DNA from: Bryobacterales bacterium
GTDB taxonomy: Bacteria; Acidobacteriota; Terriglobia; Bryobacterales; Bryobacteraceae
NCBI GenBank assembly: GCA_016789785.1
Contig: JAEUQE010000156.1
Coordinates: 1 to 21,494 of the forward strand
Reading direction: 5' to 3'
DNA length: 21,494 nt
The notes below the pieces were generated by a model. It saw only the letters and a program-made list of their open reading frames with translations, did no database searches and had not been told where the DNA came from. Position numbers and translations under genes: made by a program. Below are positions 1 through 6,850 of the stretch, piece after piece (the first letter of the stretch is position 1; every line of letters starts with the position of its first letter).

Positions 1-976
1 GCACGGTAAGCCCCACGCCGATGGACCCGCCGAGAATCGAAATCACGATGGATTCGCCCAGCAGAATCGACAGCACCTTTCCGTTGGTGAAGCCAAGCGT
101 CTTGAGCACGCCCACTTCCTTCACACGCTCGCGAACGGACATCGCCATGGTGTTCCCCGAGACCAGAAGAACAGTGAACGTGATGGCGGCGCAAATGGAG
201 CCGAGGAACGCTTTCACGTTGCCAAGAAACGCGAGGAAGCTCAATTCGAACTGGCGCTCGGTTTCGGTCTTGGTCTGCTGTGGGGAATTGCGGAACAAGG
301 CGTCGACATTCTGCGCGATGCTCGTGGCGTCGTCCGGCGAGTTCATAACGATGGTGAACGTGCCCACGGAATCGCGGCGCCCTTGGCCGAGACCCTCATT
401 CAGATAGTCATAGTGAAAGAGCATGTTCTCGTTGTCGCGGTCGGCCGTGTAGATGGCGCGAATGGTGAGTTCGAGTGTGCCCGGGAAGATATCACCAACC
501 AGTGTGACGCGGTCGCCGAGTTTGAAGCCAAGCCGCGCGGCAAGTTTGTTTCCGACCAGACACGCCGTGCGCTCGCCGATGAACGCCTTCAGTTGCTCGG
601 GCGGCATCTTGTATTCGGGATAGGCGATCGGGAGTTTCTCCGCCTCGACGGCAAAGCGCGCGAAGAAGTTGCGGGTATCGCGATTGTCCTTGTAGGTGCC
701 GCCGTACCACTGTGTGATGACGACCTCCTTCACTCCCGGGACACGCGCGATCTGCGGCTGATAGGACCGCGGCAGCGAATTCGTGAGCGAGATGCGGTTG
801 CGAACGATCAGCCGGTTGGCCTGCGCCGCGGAGGACCCTTCGTTGTAGAACATGTTGAACACAGCGAGCAGGAAGCCGAGAAGGCACATGGACGCCGAGA
901 TACTCAGGATGGTGAGTGCGGTCCGGCGTTTGTTGCGCAGGGTGCTCTTTAGGATCAGCGGCAGATGCCGGAACAT
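1..976 (-). CDS. FtsX/MacB-type ABC transporter permease (3' end outside window)
   Basis: Inner-membrane permease subunit of a MacB/LolCDE-like ABC exporter; 325 codons are present and the reading frame runs off the left edge. The start codon at 976 follows a GGAG ribosome binding site. The protein opens with a basic stretch (LKSTLRNKRRTALTILSI) and a first membrane helix at about residues 18-42, typical of the family. A periplasmic MacB_PCD-like domain follows at about 55-250, then the FtsX domain starting with a helix at about 262-282. The cytoplasmic loop SVRERVKEVGVLKTLGF (about 285-301) is a hallmark of FtsX permeases, where it couples to the ATPase. A further helix begins near 308. The ATPase partner is probably just outside the window on the left. 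The transported substrate cannot be told. Family assignment is secure; export of lipoprotein, peptide or drug is open. Confidence 0.9.
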   Translation of the reverse strand, partial: MFRHLPLILKSTLRNKRRTALTILSISASMCLLGFLLAVFNMFYNEGSSAAQANRLIVRNRISLTNSLPRSYQPQIARVPGVKEVVITQWYGGTYKDNRDTRNFFARFAVEAEKLPIAYPEYKMPPEQLKAFIGERTACLVGNKLAARLGFKLGDRVTLVGDIFPGTLELTIRAIYTADRDNENMLFHYDYLNEGLGQGRRDSVGTFTIVMNSPDDATSIAQNVDALFRNSPQQTKTETERQFELSFLAFLGNVKAFLGSICAAITFTVLLVSGNTMAMSVRERVKEVGVLKTLGFTNGKVLSILLGESIVISILGGSIGVGLTV

Positions 977-1052
977 AGATCTCCTTTCAAAGAACGAACC
1001 GGACGGAGGCGGAGTTCCCTACACGGTCAGGAAGGATTGGGCCATTCATCGC

Positions 1053-1059
1053 TATTATA
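1053..1059. promoter_or_regulatory. Divergent -10-like element between the permease and tadA
   Basis: The 100-base gap between the two divergent starts contains GCTATTATAGAG. Read on the minus strand it gives a perfect TATAAT (1059-1054); on the plus strand it gives TATTAT (1053-1058), about 19 bases before the tadA start. No convincing -35 hexamer sits 16-18 bases away on either strand. A TTGACC on the minus strand at 1077-1072 is only 12 bases from the TATAAT. Promoter role is inferred. Confidence 0.3.
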
Positions 1060-1076
1060 GAGCCGTGTCACGGTCA

Positions 1077-1589
1077 ATGCCTCACGAAACAGGCGAGTCC
1101 CGGAGCGGAGACGATGAATCGCCGGAAATCCGGGACGAACGGTTCATGCGACTGGCTCTGGATCTGGCCCGGGAGGCGGAGCGCGCGGGCGAGGTGCCTG
1201 TCGGCGCGGTGTTGGTGATCGGGGGCGAAGTGGTGGGCCGCGGATCGAATTCGCCGATTCGCAGCAACGACCCGACGGCGCACGCGGAGATTCTCGCGAT
1301 GCGGCAGGCTGGGTCGGCGATTGGCAACTACCGGCTGGAGAATAGCTGCATGTATGTAACGCTGGAGCCATGCGTGATGTGCGCCGGAGCGCTGGTGCAT
1401 GCGCGTGTGGAGCGCCTGGTGTTCGGCGCGCGTGATCTGCGGTTTGGCGGTGTGCGGGCGAAGTTCCGGGTCGCGGATTCGGATCTGCTGAATCATCGGG
1501 TGGAAGTGGTGGAGGGCGTGCTGGCGGCGGATTGTGTGTCGTTACTGAAGGATTTCTTCGCCGCACGGCGGGATGCAGTTGGAAGTTAG
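1077..1589 (+). CDS. tadA: tRNA-specific adenosine deaminase TadA
   Basis: Zinc enzyme that converts adenosine to inosine at the wobble position 34 of tRNA-Arg(ACG). The 170-residue protein has the cytidine/deoxycytidylate deaminase signature: HAE (His69, Glu71 as proton shuttle) and PCVMC (Cys99, Cys102), which bind zinc. The text around these, NYRLENSCMYVTLEPCVMCA and NHRVEVVEGVLAADC, is close to E. coli TadA rather than to guanine or riboflavin deaminases. The start at 1077 gives an N-terminal tail of 23 residues before the conserved MRLALDLA helix. An alternative ATG at 1146 would begin exactly at that helix. The frame is open further upstream, but that part overlaps the divergent permease and is not conserved-looking. 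The gene converges on the VOC gene with 23 bases between stops. Confidence 0.93.
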   Translation: MPHETGESRSGDDESPEIRDERFMRLALDLAREAERAGEVPVGAVLVIGGEVVGRGSNSPIRSNDPTAHAEILAMRQAGSAIGNYRLENSCMYVTLEPCVMCAGALVHARVERLVFGARDLRFGGVRAKFRVADSDLLNHRVEVVEGVLAADCVSLLKDFFAARRDAVGS

Positions 1590-1599
1590 AGCGACTTGC

Positions 1600-1626
1600 T
1601 TACTCATCCGGCTTACTCATCGCGGC
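1600..1626. repeat. Short imperfect tandem duplication at a stop codon
   Basis: TTACTCATCCGGC (1600-1612) is followed directly by TTACTCATCGCGGC (1613-1626), identical except for one inserted base. The second copy encodes the last codons and TAA stop of the minus-strand VOC gene; the first copy repeats them just after the stop. It looks like a small slippage duplication. Confidence 0.75.
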
Positions 1627-2002
1627 TGAAATCGTAAAAGACGCGAATGAGGTTACCGTCCGGATCGGCTGCGGTGAATTCGCGAAGCTTCCATGGCTTA
1701 TCCTCGGGCCCGGAGACGATTCTCGCCCGCGCGGACTGCCACTCCGCGAACAACTGGTCGACGTCCGCTTTGCTGTTGAGATTGAGCCAGAACAGAATCG
1801 GGCACTGGTTCCCGTAGGGCTCACGGAAAGCGGGATCCGTGAGAAACAATCGGCAATCGCCTCGTGAGACGCCGGCGATACCGCCGCCGTTGCCGCCCCA
1901 GTCCAACGTGAAGCCGAGCGTCTCGACATAGTAACTCGCCGCTTGGCTGACATCGGCAACGGGAACTTCCGGGACTGCCGCGGGGAAAGTAATGGTGACC
2001 AT
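1613..2002 (-). CDS. VOC-fold (glyoxalase/bleomycin-resistance-like) protein
   Basis: A 129-residue protein of the vicinal oxygen chelate superfamily, the usual length for a single two-module VOC domain. The N-terminal module has the characteristic VPVADVSQAASYYVETLGF (about residues 16-34). The C-terminal half has KPWKLREFTAADPDGNLIRV (about 102-121), where ReFxxxDPdGNxI is the family pattern. Members include bleomycin-binding proteins, glyoxalases and dioxygenases; nothing here fixes the substrate. In the C-terminal module the glutamate that often binds metal is represented by the Glu in LREF, while the N-terminal metal histidine is not evident, so a binding or resistance role is as likely as catalysis. 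The start at 2002 has AGGT six bases upstream. It lies 53 bases downstream of the SpoIIE phosphatase on the same strand and may be cotranscribed. Confidence 0.85.
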   Translation of the reverse strand: MVTITFPAAVPEVPVADVSQAASYYVETLGFTLDWGGNGGGIAGVSRGDCRLFLTDPAFREPYGNQCPILFWLNLNSKADVDQLFAEWQSARARIVSGPEDKPWKLREFTAADPDGNLIRVFYDFSRDE

Positions 2003-2055
2003 GCTACCTGCCTTCCGGGCCGGAACCGTGGAGAGCGGCCACTCCGCCGATCACG

Positions 2056-4362
2056 TTACAGGCGCCGCAGCACAGCGATGGTAATGTCGTCATGCTGCGG
2101 CGCGCCGGCGACGAACAGGTCGACCTCCTGAATCAAGGCATCTCGAAGGGCCGCGGCGCTGGATTGCCTCAGCCGGAGAAGAGCGCTTGCCAGGCGCTGC
2201 TCGCCGAACTCCTCGCCTTGCGGATTGACCGCCTCCGTGACGCCGTCAGTATACAGAACGATCAAGTCGCCGGAAGTGAACGGCTGTTCCGCCGAAACAA
2301 ATGCCGAGTTGCGCCGCAGCCCGAGTGCGACGCCTTTCGTGCGCAGCCATTCCACATCGGCAGCGCCGGCGCGAAGCAACGCGGCAGGGTTGTGTCCAGC
2401 GGAGGAATACGTGAGCGAGTCTTCATCGGGCGCGATCGCCAATGCGAAGAACGTGATGAAGCGGTTGGCTGGCGTTGAGTCGAACACCAGTTGATTGAGG
2501 CGGCCCATCACAATCTCGATTCTGTCATGGCCTGCCAGAACCAAGCCACGCAGAGCGGCCTGCAAGTTCGACATCAGAAGCGCCGCGGGAACGCCCTTCC
2601 CTGCCACATCGGCAATGGCCACAACCCACCGGCCATCGGCGCACGGAAGGTAATCGTAAGAATCTCCGCCGATGGACTGCGCCGGACGGCAGAGACCAGC
2701 CACGTCGAATCCTGCGATCTGAGGATCGGCCTTGGGGAGCAGACGCGCCTGTACGTCGCGCGCGATCTCGAGTTCGCGCCGCATCCGCTCGCGGTGGGCC
2801 ACCTCCTCGGCAACCGTCGCGGCCAAGCGCGCGTTTTCCATTGCGAGAGAAGTCTGATGGGCGACGGATTCGAGCAGACGGAGATCGGCTTGCGAATAAG
2901 GCTCTTCGCTACGCTTCGGGCCCAGGCTCAGGGCGCCGAAGCCTTGCGTCAGCGGGATGGATGTATCGCCGGGGCGGGGTTCCGGCAGCCACTCGGCCCG
3001 CTCGATGTGGAGCGCTTCACGGACGCGCGACGTGGCGACATCAGCGATGGCCTGTAAGCTGTTTAGACCGCGCAGTTCCGTGCCGAGCCCCGCCAGCAAC
3101 TGCTCAGACCGCACTGCGTCGCGAAAAAAGCGGCGGTCAATCCAGACTCGCAGACGCTCCGCGATGGTCCGCACCAGCAGAAACGCCGAGAGTCCCGTGG
3201 CTAGCGCGGCGACCCGTCTCTCGATCAGCAGAAGGGGAAGGGCAAGCGCAAGCGTCCGCAACACGTCGATCCCCCGGCGCGCGAAGGCGTACTGCACTCC
3301 TTGCCTCACGACTACGCCTACATCCATGGCGCGTTCGACGATGAGCACATAGGCGAAGGTGAGTGGCACCAACGTCATCAGAAGGAACGCGGCGAGCGTT
3401 AGTGGAAGCGGCCAGTCGTTGAAGGTGAATCCGAATTGATTCGTGGCCTCCATCAGGAACACGGGACCTCGTCCGAGCGCGATTCCCCAAACCAGCAGGC
3501 GCAGGCGGCGACGGGAATCGGCATCCTGCTCACTGGCGAGCCGGTGAACAAGGTTTGCGAAGCCCAACGCGATGGTGGCAAGAATCATGGGGGTTACAGC
3601 GCGAGTGGGAATTCCGAATGCGAGTGCGGAATCCCACGCAGCCGCCGCCAAAGGAATCTCGACACGGAGGGCTCCGCCGATCCCTTCCCGGATTCCGAGG
3701 AAACCTGTGAGCGCGACTCCCGGCCAGCGCAGGAATCCCAGCAGCGGCCGGCGCCGGCGATCAGGGAAATCGTAACCGAACAACAACCACGCCGGCGCTG
3801 CCAGAAGAGGCAGGCCACCGTTGAGGAGGCGCATGGCAAAGGACAAGGGGGCGGGCCAGGCATCGACCTGAAAGAGGAAGGAGTTGAACTGAGCCTGCCC
3901 GAGGAGAATCATCGCAACCAACCAGGCCATGGGATCACGCGGGCGCTTCAGAGTGACAAATGCGGCCAGCAGTACACAACACCATGGCATGAGAATGTTC
4001 TGTGCGATCGAATACACGCGGGTCCGCGTATCCAGTTCGCGTCGATACGAGCGCGAAGGCAGGAGCACCTCACGCTCGGTGCGGTCGCGGAGGACTCGGA
4101 GGCGAACCGGCTCGCCAATCGGCCGGCGGACGACCGCGCGATGCGTCGCGGCGCGAGAGTCTACGGGAACTCCATCGACAGCGAGGACCTGATCGCCTTT
4201 CACCAACTCGCCGAGAGCCTCGGTCACGACAAGCTGGCTGTCCATTGGAAGGCGTTGGTGGACCGTCTCCGGCCAGAATACGAAGCGCAGGGTTGTGACC
4301 GTGAGACAGAGTTCGAGCGCTGCCACCAGCGAAAACAAGGCCAGGATGAACGCTCGATGCAC
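2056..4362 (-). CDS. Membrane PP2C/SpoIIE-family serine phosphatase with PDZ and GAF domains
   Basis: Sensor phosphatase of the RsbU/SpoIIE type, 768 residues. Domains in order: a membrane helix at 3-25; a PDZ-like segment at about 40-105 (GELVKGDQVLAVDGVPV); about seven to eight further membrane helices between 122 and 395; a GAF-like domain at about 420-510; a coiled-coil linker at about 511-545 (ending RDVQARLLPK, typical just before SpoIIE domains); and the PP2C domain at about 555-768. Metal-binding motifs are complete: GGDSYDY (565-571), ADVAGKG (584-590), YTDGVTE (704-710) and HDD (757-759). Such enzymes dephosphorylate anti-anti-sigma (STAS) proteins in partner-switching pathways; no STAS protein or RsbW-like kinase is visible nearby. 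The start is a GTG, since an in-frame TAA lies just upstream; there is no Shine-Dalgarno. The input sensed by the PDZ/membrane half is unknown. Confidence 0.93.
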   Translation of the reverse strand: MHRAFILALFSLVAALELCLTVTTLRFVFWPETVHQRLPMDSQLVVTEALGELVKGDQVLAVDGVPVDSRAATHRAVVRRPIGEPVRLRVLRDRTEREVLLPSRSYRRELDTRTRVYSIAQNILMPWCCVLLAAFVTLKRPRDPMAWLVAMILLGQAQFNSFLFQVDAWPAPLSFAMRLLNGGLPLLAAPAWLLFGYDFPDRRRRPLLGFLRWPGVALTGFLGIREGIGGALRVEIPLAAAAWDSALAFGIPTRAVTPMILATIALGFANLVHRLASEQDADSRRRLRLLVWGIALGRGPVFLMEATNQFGFTFNDWPLPLTLAAFLLMTLVPLTFAYVLIVERAMDVGVVVRQGVQYAFARRGIDVLRTLALALPLLLIERRVAALATGLSAFLLVRTIAERLRVWIDRRFFRDAVRSEQLLAGLGTELRGLNSLQAIADVATSRVREALHIERAEWLPEPRPGDTSIPLTQGFGALSLGPKRSEEPYSQADLRLLESVAHQTSLAMENARLAATVAEEVAHRERMRRELEIARDVQARLLPKADPQIAGFDVAGLCRPAQSIGGDSYDYLPCADGRWVVAIADVAGKGVPAALLMSNLQAALRGLVLAGHDRIEIVMGRLNQLVFDSTPANRFITFFALAIAPDEDSLTYSSAGHNPAALLRAGAADVEWLRTKGVALGLRRNSAFVSAEQPFTSGDLIVLYTDGVTEAVNPQGEEFGEQRLASALLRLRQSSAAALRDALIQEVDLFVAGAPQHDDITIAVLRRL

Positions 4363-4370
4363 TGACGTTG

Positions 4371-4376
4371 ATTATA
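4371..4376 (-). promoter_or_regulatory. TATAAT -10 box for the SpoIIE phosphatase gene
   Basis: A perfect TATAAT on the minus strand ends nine bases before the GTG start at 4362, so transcription would begin within a few bases of the start codon. Together with the missing ribosome binding site this suggests a leaderless or nearly leaderless transcript. No good -35 hexamer is seen (ATGGCC at 17 bases). Inferred from sequence only. Confidence 0.35.
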
Positions 4377-4420
4377 CGGGCAAACGGTGGGCAGGCCATT
4401 CGTGGACATAGGATAGAGCA

Positions 4421-4870
4421 ATGGCTCGGACCGTGGACGATCGCCGATTCTGGTGGAAGCTGCTGACGGGAGTCATCGTGTCGGGCCTGCTGTCCCGAAC
4501 GGTGGCGACGGGATCGGTGTGGATTGATAAGTATCTTGGCGATGCGCTCTACGCCGCAATGGTTTATGTGCTGCTACGGCTCACGGGACGGATCGATCGC
4601 GTGGCCATGTGGTCCGCTGTGGTGATGACGGCAATCGAACTTTTTCAGTTGACGGGCATTCCGGCGGCAATGGTTCGCAGCGAGTATCTTGTCATGCGGC
4701 TGTGCGGACGCGCGCTGGGGACACAGTTCAGCGCGTGGGACCTGCTGGCTTATGCCGTAGGGATCGTGTGCGCCGCTGCCTGCGGCCGAAGGTATCGCGC
4801 AAGGGTGCGCCAGATCACGCTAGATCCTCGCCGGGTTCGGGCTCGGCAAACACAATTTCGCCGATGGTGA
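4421..4870 (+). CDS. DUF2809 family membrane protein
   Basis: A 149-residue integral membrane protein with about four hydrophobic helices (about 14-30, 41-54, 62-77 and 106-122). It carries the pattern recalled for DUF2809: LLSR in the first helix, [17 protein letters not shown] (about 38-54), AIELFQLTG (about 70-78) and [16 protein letters not shown] (about 99-114). The function of the family is unknown. AGGA sits nine bases upstream of the ATG. The last 56 bases overlap the 3' end of the convergent obgE gene, so the basic C-terminal tail ([20 protein letters not shown]) is encoded opposite obgE codons. That tail may be an extension with no role of its own. Confidence 0.8.
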   Translation: MARTVDDRRFWWKLLTGVIVSGLLSRTVATGSVWIDKYLGDALYAAMVYVLLRLTGRIDRVAMWSAVVMTAIELFQLTGIPAAMVRSEYLVMRLCGRALGTQFSAWDLLAYAVGIVCAAACGRRYRARVRQITLDPRRVRARQTQFRRW

Positions 4871-5837
4871 AGAGCAGTTCCTCCAGGCCCTCGCCAGTTA
4901 CCGCGGAGATCGCCGCGAAGGGCATCTTGCGGCGGCGTACGGCGCGTTTCAACTTCGCCACTCGATCGGCATCCTGCGCAACATCCATCTTGGTGGCAAC
5001 CACGATCATCGGCTTGCGGATCAGTTCGTCGCTGAAGCTCTCGAGTTCCTTGAGGATGATCTTGAAATCGTCGAGCGGGTCGCGGCCCGAGAACTCGGAG
5101 ACATCGACGAGATGGAGCAGCAGCTTGGTTCTTTCGATGTGGCGCAGGAACTGAATGCCGAGCCCGTGGCCTTCGTGTGCGCCCTCAATGAGGCCGGGGA
5201 TGTCGGCGACGACGAAGCTCCGCTCGCCGGGCATCCGGACCACGCCGAGATTGGGCTCAAGGGTGGTGAACGGATAGTCGGCGATTTTGGGCTTGGCCGC
5301 GGAGATGCGCGAGATCAGCGTCGACTTGCCGGCGTTCGGGAAGCCGACGAGGCCGACGTCGGCGAGCAGCTTCAATTCCAGGCGGAGAAGCTTCTGCTGG
5401 CCTTTGCGGCCAGGCTCGTGTTCGGTTGGCGCCTGGTGGGTGGGGGTGGCGAAGTGCTGATTGCCGCGCCCGCCGCGCCCGCCGCGCGCCACGAGAAATC
5501 GGTCGTTCGGCGTGGTGAAGTCGTGGAGTTGCTCTCCGGTTTCGTCGTCGAAGACCACCGTGCCCACTGGTACGAAGAGTTCGACCGGTTGGCCGTCACG
5601 CCCGGTCTTGTTGCTTCCTTCGCCGTGCCGGCCGCGTTCGGCGTTGTGCTCCGGATTGAAGCGGAAGTGGAGCAGCGTGTTGTAGTGGGGATTGGAGATC
5701 AGAAATACGTCGCCGCCCCGGCCACCGTCGCCGCCACTGGGTCCACCTTTGGGAACATACTTCTCGCGGCGGAAGGCCATACAGCCGTTGCCGCCATCGC
5801 CGGCTTTCACGGAGATGCGAACTTCATCAATGAACAT
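4815..5837 (-). CDS. obgE: Obg-family GTPase involved in ribosome assembly
   Basis: Essential P-loop GTPase that acts on the maturing 50S subunit and links ribosome assembly to growth control. The 340 residues contain the glycine-rich Obg fold (1-158, with [24 protein letters not shown] and GGRGG) and the G domain (159-340). G-motifs: G1 GFPNAGKS (165-172), G2 around [12 protein letters not shown]3 DIPGL (212-216), G4 TKMD (282-285, where NKxD is usual) and G5 SAVTG (311-315). There is no C-terminal OCT domain. It follows rplU and rpmA on the same strand, the widely conserved bacterial order. An intrinsic terminator lies between rpmA and this start, and no Shine-Dalgarno is visible in the TTTTCACTGCAC that precedes ATG. 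The start is nevertheless firm, because [18 protein letters not shown] aligns with known Obg N-termini. Confidence 0.97.
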   Translation of the reverse strand: MFIDEVRISVKAGDGGNGCMAFRREKYVPKGGPSGGDGGRGGDVFLISNPHYNTLLHFRFNPEHNAERGRHGEGSNKTGRDGQPVELFVPVGTVVFDDETGEQLHDFTTPNDRFLVARGGRGGRGNQHFATPTHQAPTEHEPGRKGQQKLLRLELKLLADVGLVGFPNAGKSTLISRISAAKPKIADYPFTTLEPNLGVVRMPGERSFVVADIPGLIEGAHEGHGLGIQFLRHIERTKLLLHLVDVSEFSGRDPLDDFKIILKELESFSDELIRKPMIVVATKMDVAQDADRVAKLKRAVRRRKMPFAAISAVTGEGLEELLFTIGEIVFAEPEPGEDLA

Positions 5838-5845
5838 GTGCAGTG

Positions 5846-5875
5846 AAAAGAAAAGCGGCCTCGCGAGGAGGCCGC
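5846..5875 (-). terminator. Intrinsic terminator between rpmA and obgE
   Basis: On the minus strand, an 8-bp perfect stem (GCGGCCTC / GAGGCCGC, 5875-5868 with 5862-5855) closes a five-base loop and is followed by TTTTCTTTT (5854-5846). This is a textbook rho-independent terminator for rplU-rpmA. It ends only nine bases before the obgE start codon. Confidence 0.88.
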
Positions 5876-5927
5876 CCGGAACTGCTTTGGAAGTTGGAGC
5901 GCGAAGGCCTCTCGAGGGAGACCGTGG

Positions 5928-6200
5928 CTACTGAGTGACCGCCGCTTCGGGGACGCGGATGTTGACATACTTGCCGAGGCGGCCGCGGTCGCGGAATTCG
6001 ACCACGCCAGTCACCTTTGCGAAGATCGTGTCATCCTTGCCGATGCCGACGTTTTCGCCGGGCTTGAAACGGCTGCCGCGCTGGCGGACGATGATGGAGC
6101 CACCGGGAACCAACTGGCCGCCGAAGACCTTTACGCCAAGCCGCTGGGCATTGGAATCGCGGCCGTTTTTGGAACTGCCAAGACCTTTTTTATGTGCCAT
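5928..6200 (-). CDS. rpmA: 50S ribosomal protein L27
   Basis: Ribosomal protein L27, a 90-residue component of the large subunit near the peptidyl transferase centre. The sequence begins [20 protein letters not shown], the conserved L27 N-terminus whose flexible end reaches the tRNA acceptor stems, and continues with [20 protein letters not shown] and [20 protein letters not shown]. There is no cleavable N-terminal extension of the Firmicutes type. The start has GGAGG seven bases upstream. It lies 12 bases downstream of rplU in the same operon, and is followed by a strong terminator. Confidence 0.98.
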   Translation of the reverse strand: MAHKKGLGSSKNGRDSNAQRLGVKVFGGQLVPGGSIIVRQRGSRFKPGENVGIGKDDTIFAKVTGVVEFRDRGRLGKYVNIRVPEAAVTQ

Positions 6201-6212
6201 TGAAGAGCCTCC

Positions 6213-6527
6213 TTACGACACGACGATTTCGGAAATCTGAACAGCCGTGCGGTTCTGGCGATGGCCGATGGTCCGCCTGTACTGCTTCTTCCGCTTGAAC
6301 TTGAAAACCAGCAGCTTCTCGCCACGGGTCTGGGATTGGATGGTGCCGCGCACGCGCGCCGCGGCGGCCTGCTCGCCGGCCAGCATCTGGTTGGCCTCGG
6401 TGGACACGGCGAGGACTTTGTCGAATTCGACAGCCGCGCCCTGCTCGCCTTCCAGCTTTTCGACATAAACAACGTCGCCGGGAGACACGCGATACTGCTT
6501 CCCGCCCGTTTCGATGACTGCGTACAT
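6213..6527 (-). CDS. rplU: 50S ribosomal protein L21
   Basis: Ribosomal protein L21, 104 residues, binding 23S rRNA in the large subunit. The start at 6527 gives MYAVIETGGKQYRVSPGDVV, the conserved N-terminus, with GAGG upstream; the same frame is open for 27 more codons upstream, but that part is not conserved. The RNA-binding C-terminal segment KLLVFKFKRKKQYRRTIGHR (about 71-90) is present. First gene of the rplU-rpmA unit; its transcript must begin in the 323-base gap upstream. Confidence 0.98.
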   Translation of the reverse strand: MYAVIETGGKQYRVSPGDVVYVEKLEGEQGAAVEFDKVLAVSTEANQMLAGEQAAAARVRGTIQSQTRGEKLLVFKFKRKKQYRRTIGHRQNRTAVQISEIVVS

Positions 6528-6636
6528 AGGAAACCTCAGTTTCTCGGGTGATATGGGAGGCTCACGAAGAGGGACACGCAAGGAGGGCGTGTCATCATCA
6601 AGCCACAATTCATTAGTCTACAACAATTGAGGCCTT

Positions 6637-6777
6637 GAGGGAAACCCGCATCGAACTGGGCGCCCACAGAGACTCGTGCGCGGGTACAGGGTGGAATCCC
6701 CGGGCGCATGGGAGCAGCGCGAATGAAACTGCGGACCGGCCGGCTTCCCGACCGTGGGGAGGCAGCCCGGTTTCCTC
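6637..6777 (+). other. Candidate structured RNA upstream of the DMT transporter
   Basis: GAGGGAAACC (6637-6646) pairs with GGTTTCCTC (6769-6777) through nine base pairs with one bulged G, closing a 141-base element. Inside, GCTTCCC (6743-6749) pairs with GGGAGGC (6757-6763) around a seven-base loop. One of those pairs is T-G, which is stable as G-U on the plus strand but becomes a C-A mismatch on the minus strand, favouring a plus-strand RNA. A third possible helix joins TGCGC (6677-6681, approximate) with GCGCA (6694-6698). The stretch GGGTGGAATCCCC (6680-6692, approximate) recalls the cobalamin riboswitch core, but the conserved GCCACTG and AGTCAGGA boxes are missing. No known RNA family was recognised. 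It could also be a leader for rplU on the other strand, or chance pairing in GC-rich DNA. Confidence 0.35.
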
Positions 6778-6799
6778 GACGTGCAATCGTGCATCGGCG

Positions 6800-6834
6800 A
6801 TGGCCCTTGACCCAGATCCTCGGGCCATTATAAC
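6800..6834. promoter_or_regulatory. Overlapping bidirectional promoter-like elements in the rplU/transporter gap
   Basis: On the plus strand TTGACC (6807-6812) and TATAAC (6829-6834) are 16 bases apart and could drive the transporter gene starting at 6851, giving a leader of only about 10 bases. On the minus strand a perfect TATAAT (6832-6827) could serve rplU, although no matching -35 is seen. A perfect 7-bp inverted repeat, ATGGCCC (6800-6806) and GGGCCAT (6822-6828), overlaps these boxes and could be an operator. The rest of the 6528-6850 gap holds the candidate RNA at 6637-6777 and no gene. If the plus-strand promoter is real, the candidate RNA lies upstream of it and is not part of that transcript. 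Confidence 0.35.
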
Positions 6835-6850
6835 CTCAGGGTTCCATACC

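Noticed and set aside
852..1076. 75-codon upstream extension of the tadA frame
   Set aside because: It overlaps the start of the divergent permease gene and has no similarity to TadA N-termini.
3436..4365. Long plus-strand open frame (309 codons) opposite the SpoIIE phosphatase
   Set aside because: Its translation is rich in Arg/Glu/Gln without family motifs, while the minus strand encodes a complete, recognisable protein. It reflects GC-rich codon bias.
6660..6770. Cobalamin riboswitch
   Set aside because: Only GGTGGAATCC resembles the core. The conserved GCCACTG and AGTCAGGA-type boxes are missing, so the family call is not supported.
6600..6840. 6S, RNase P, SRP or tmRNA on either strand
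   Set aside because: None of their conserved boxes (for example GAGGAAAGTCCGGGC of RNase P, or the SRP GGAAGGAAGCAG loop) are present; GAGGAAACCGGGC is only a partial likeness.
6635..6850. 72-codon upstream extension of the transporter frame
   Set aside because: Its sequence is Arg/Gly/Pro-rich and unlike a membrane protein start; the region pairs as RNA instead.
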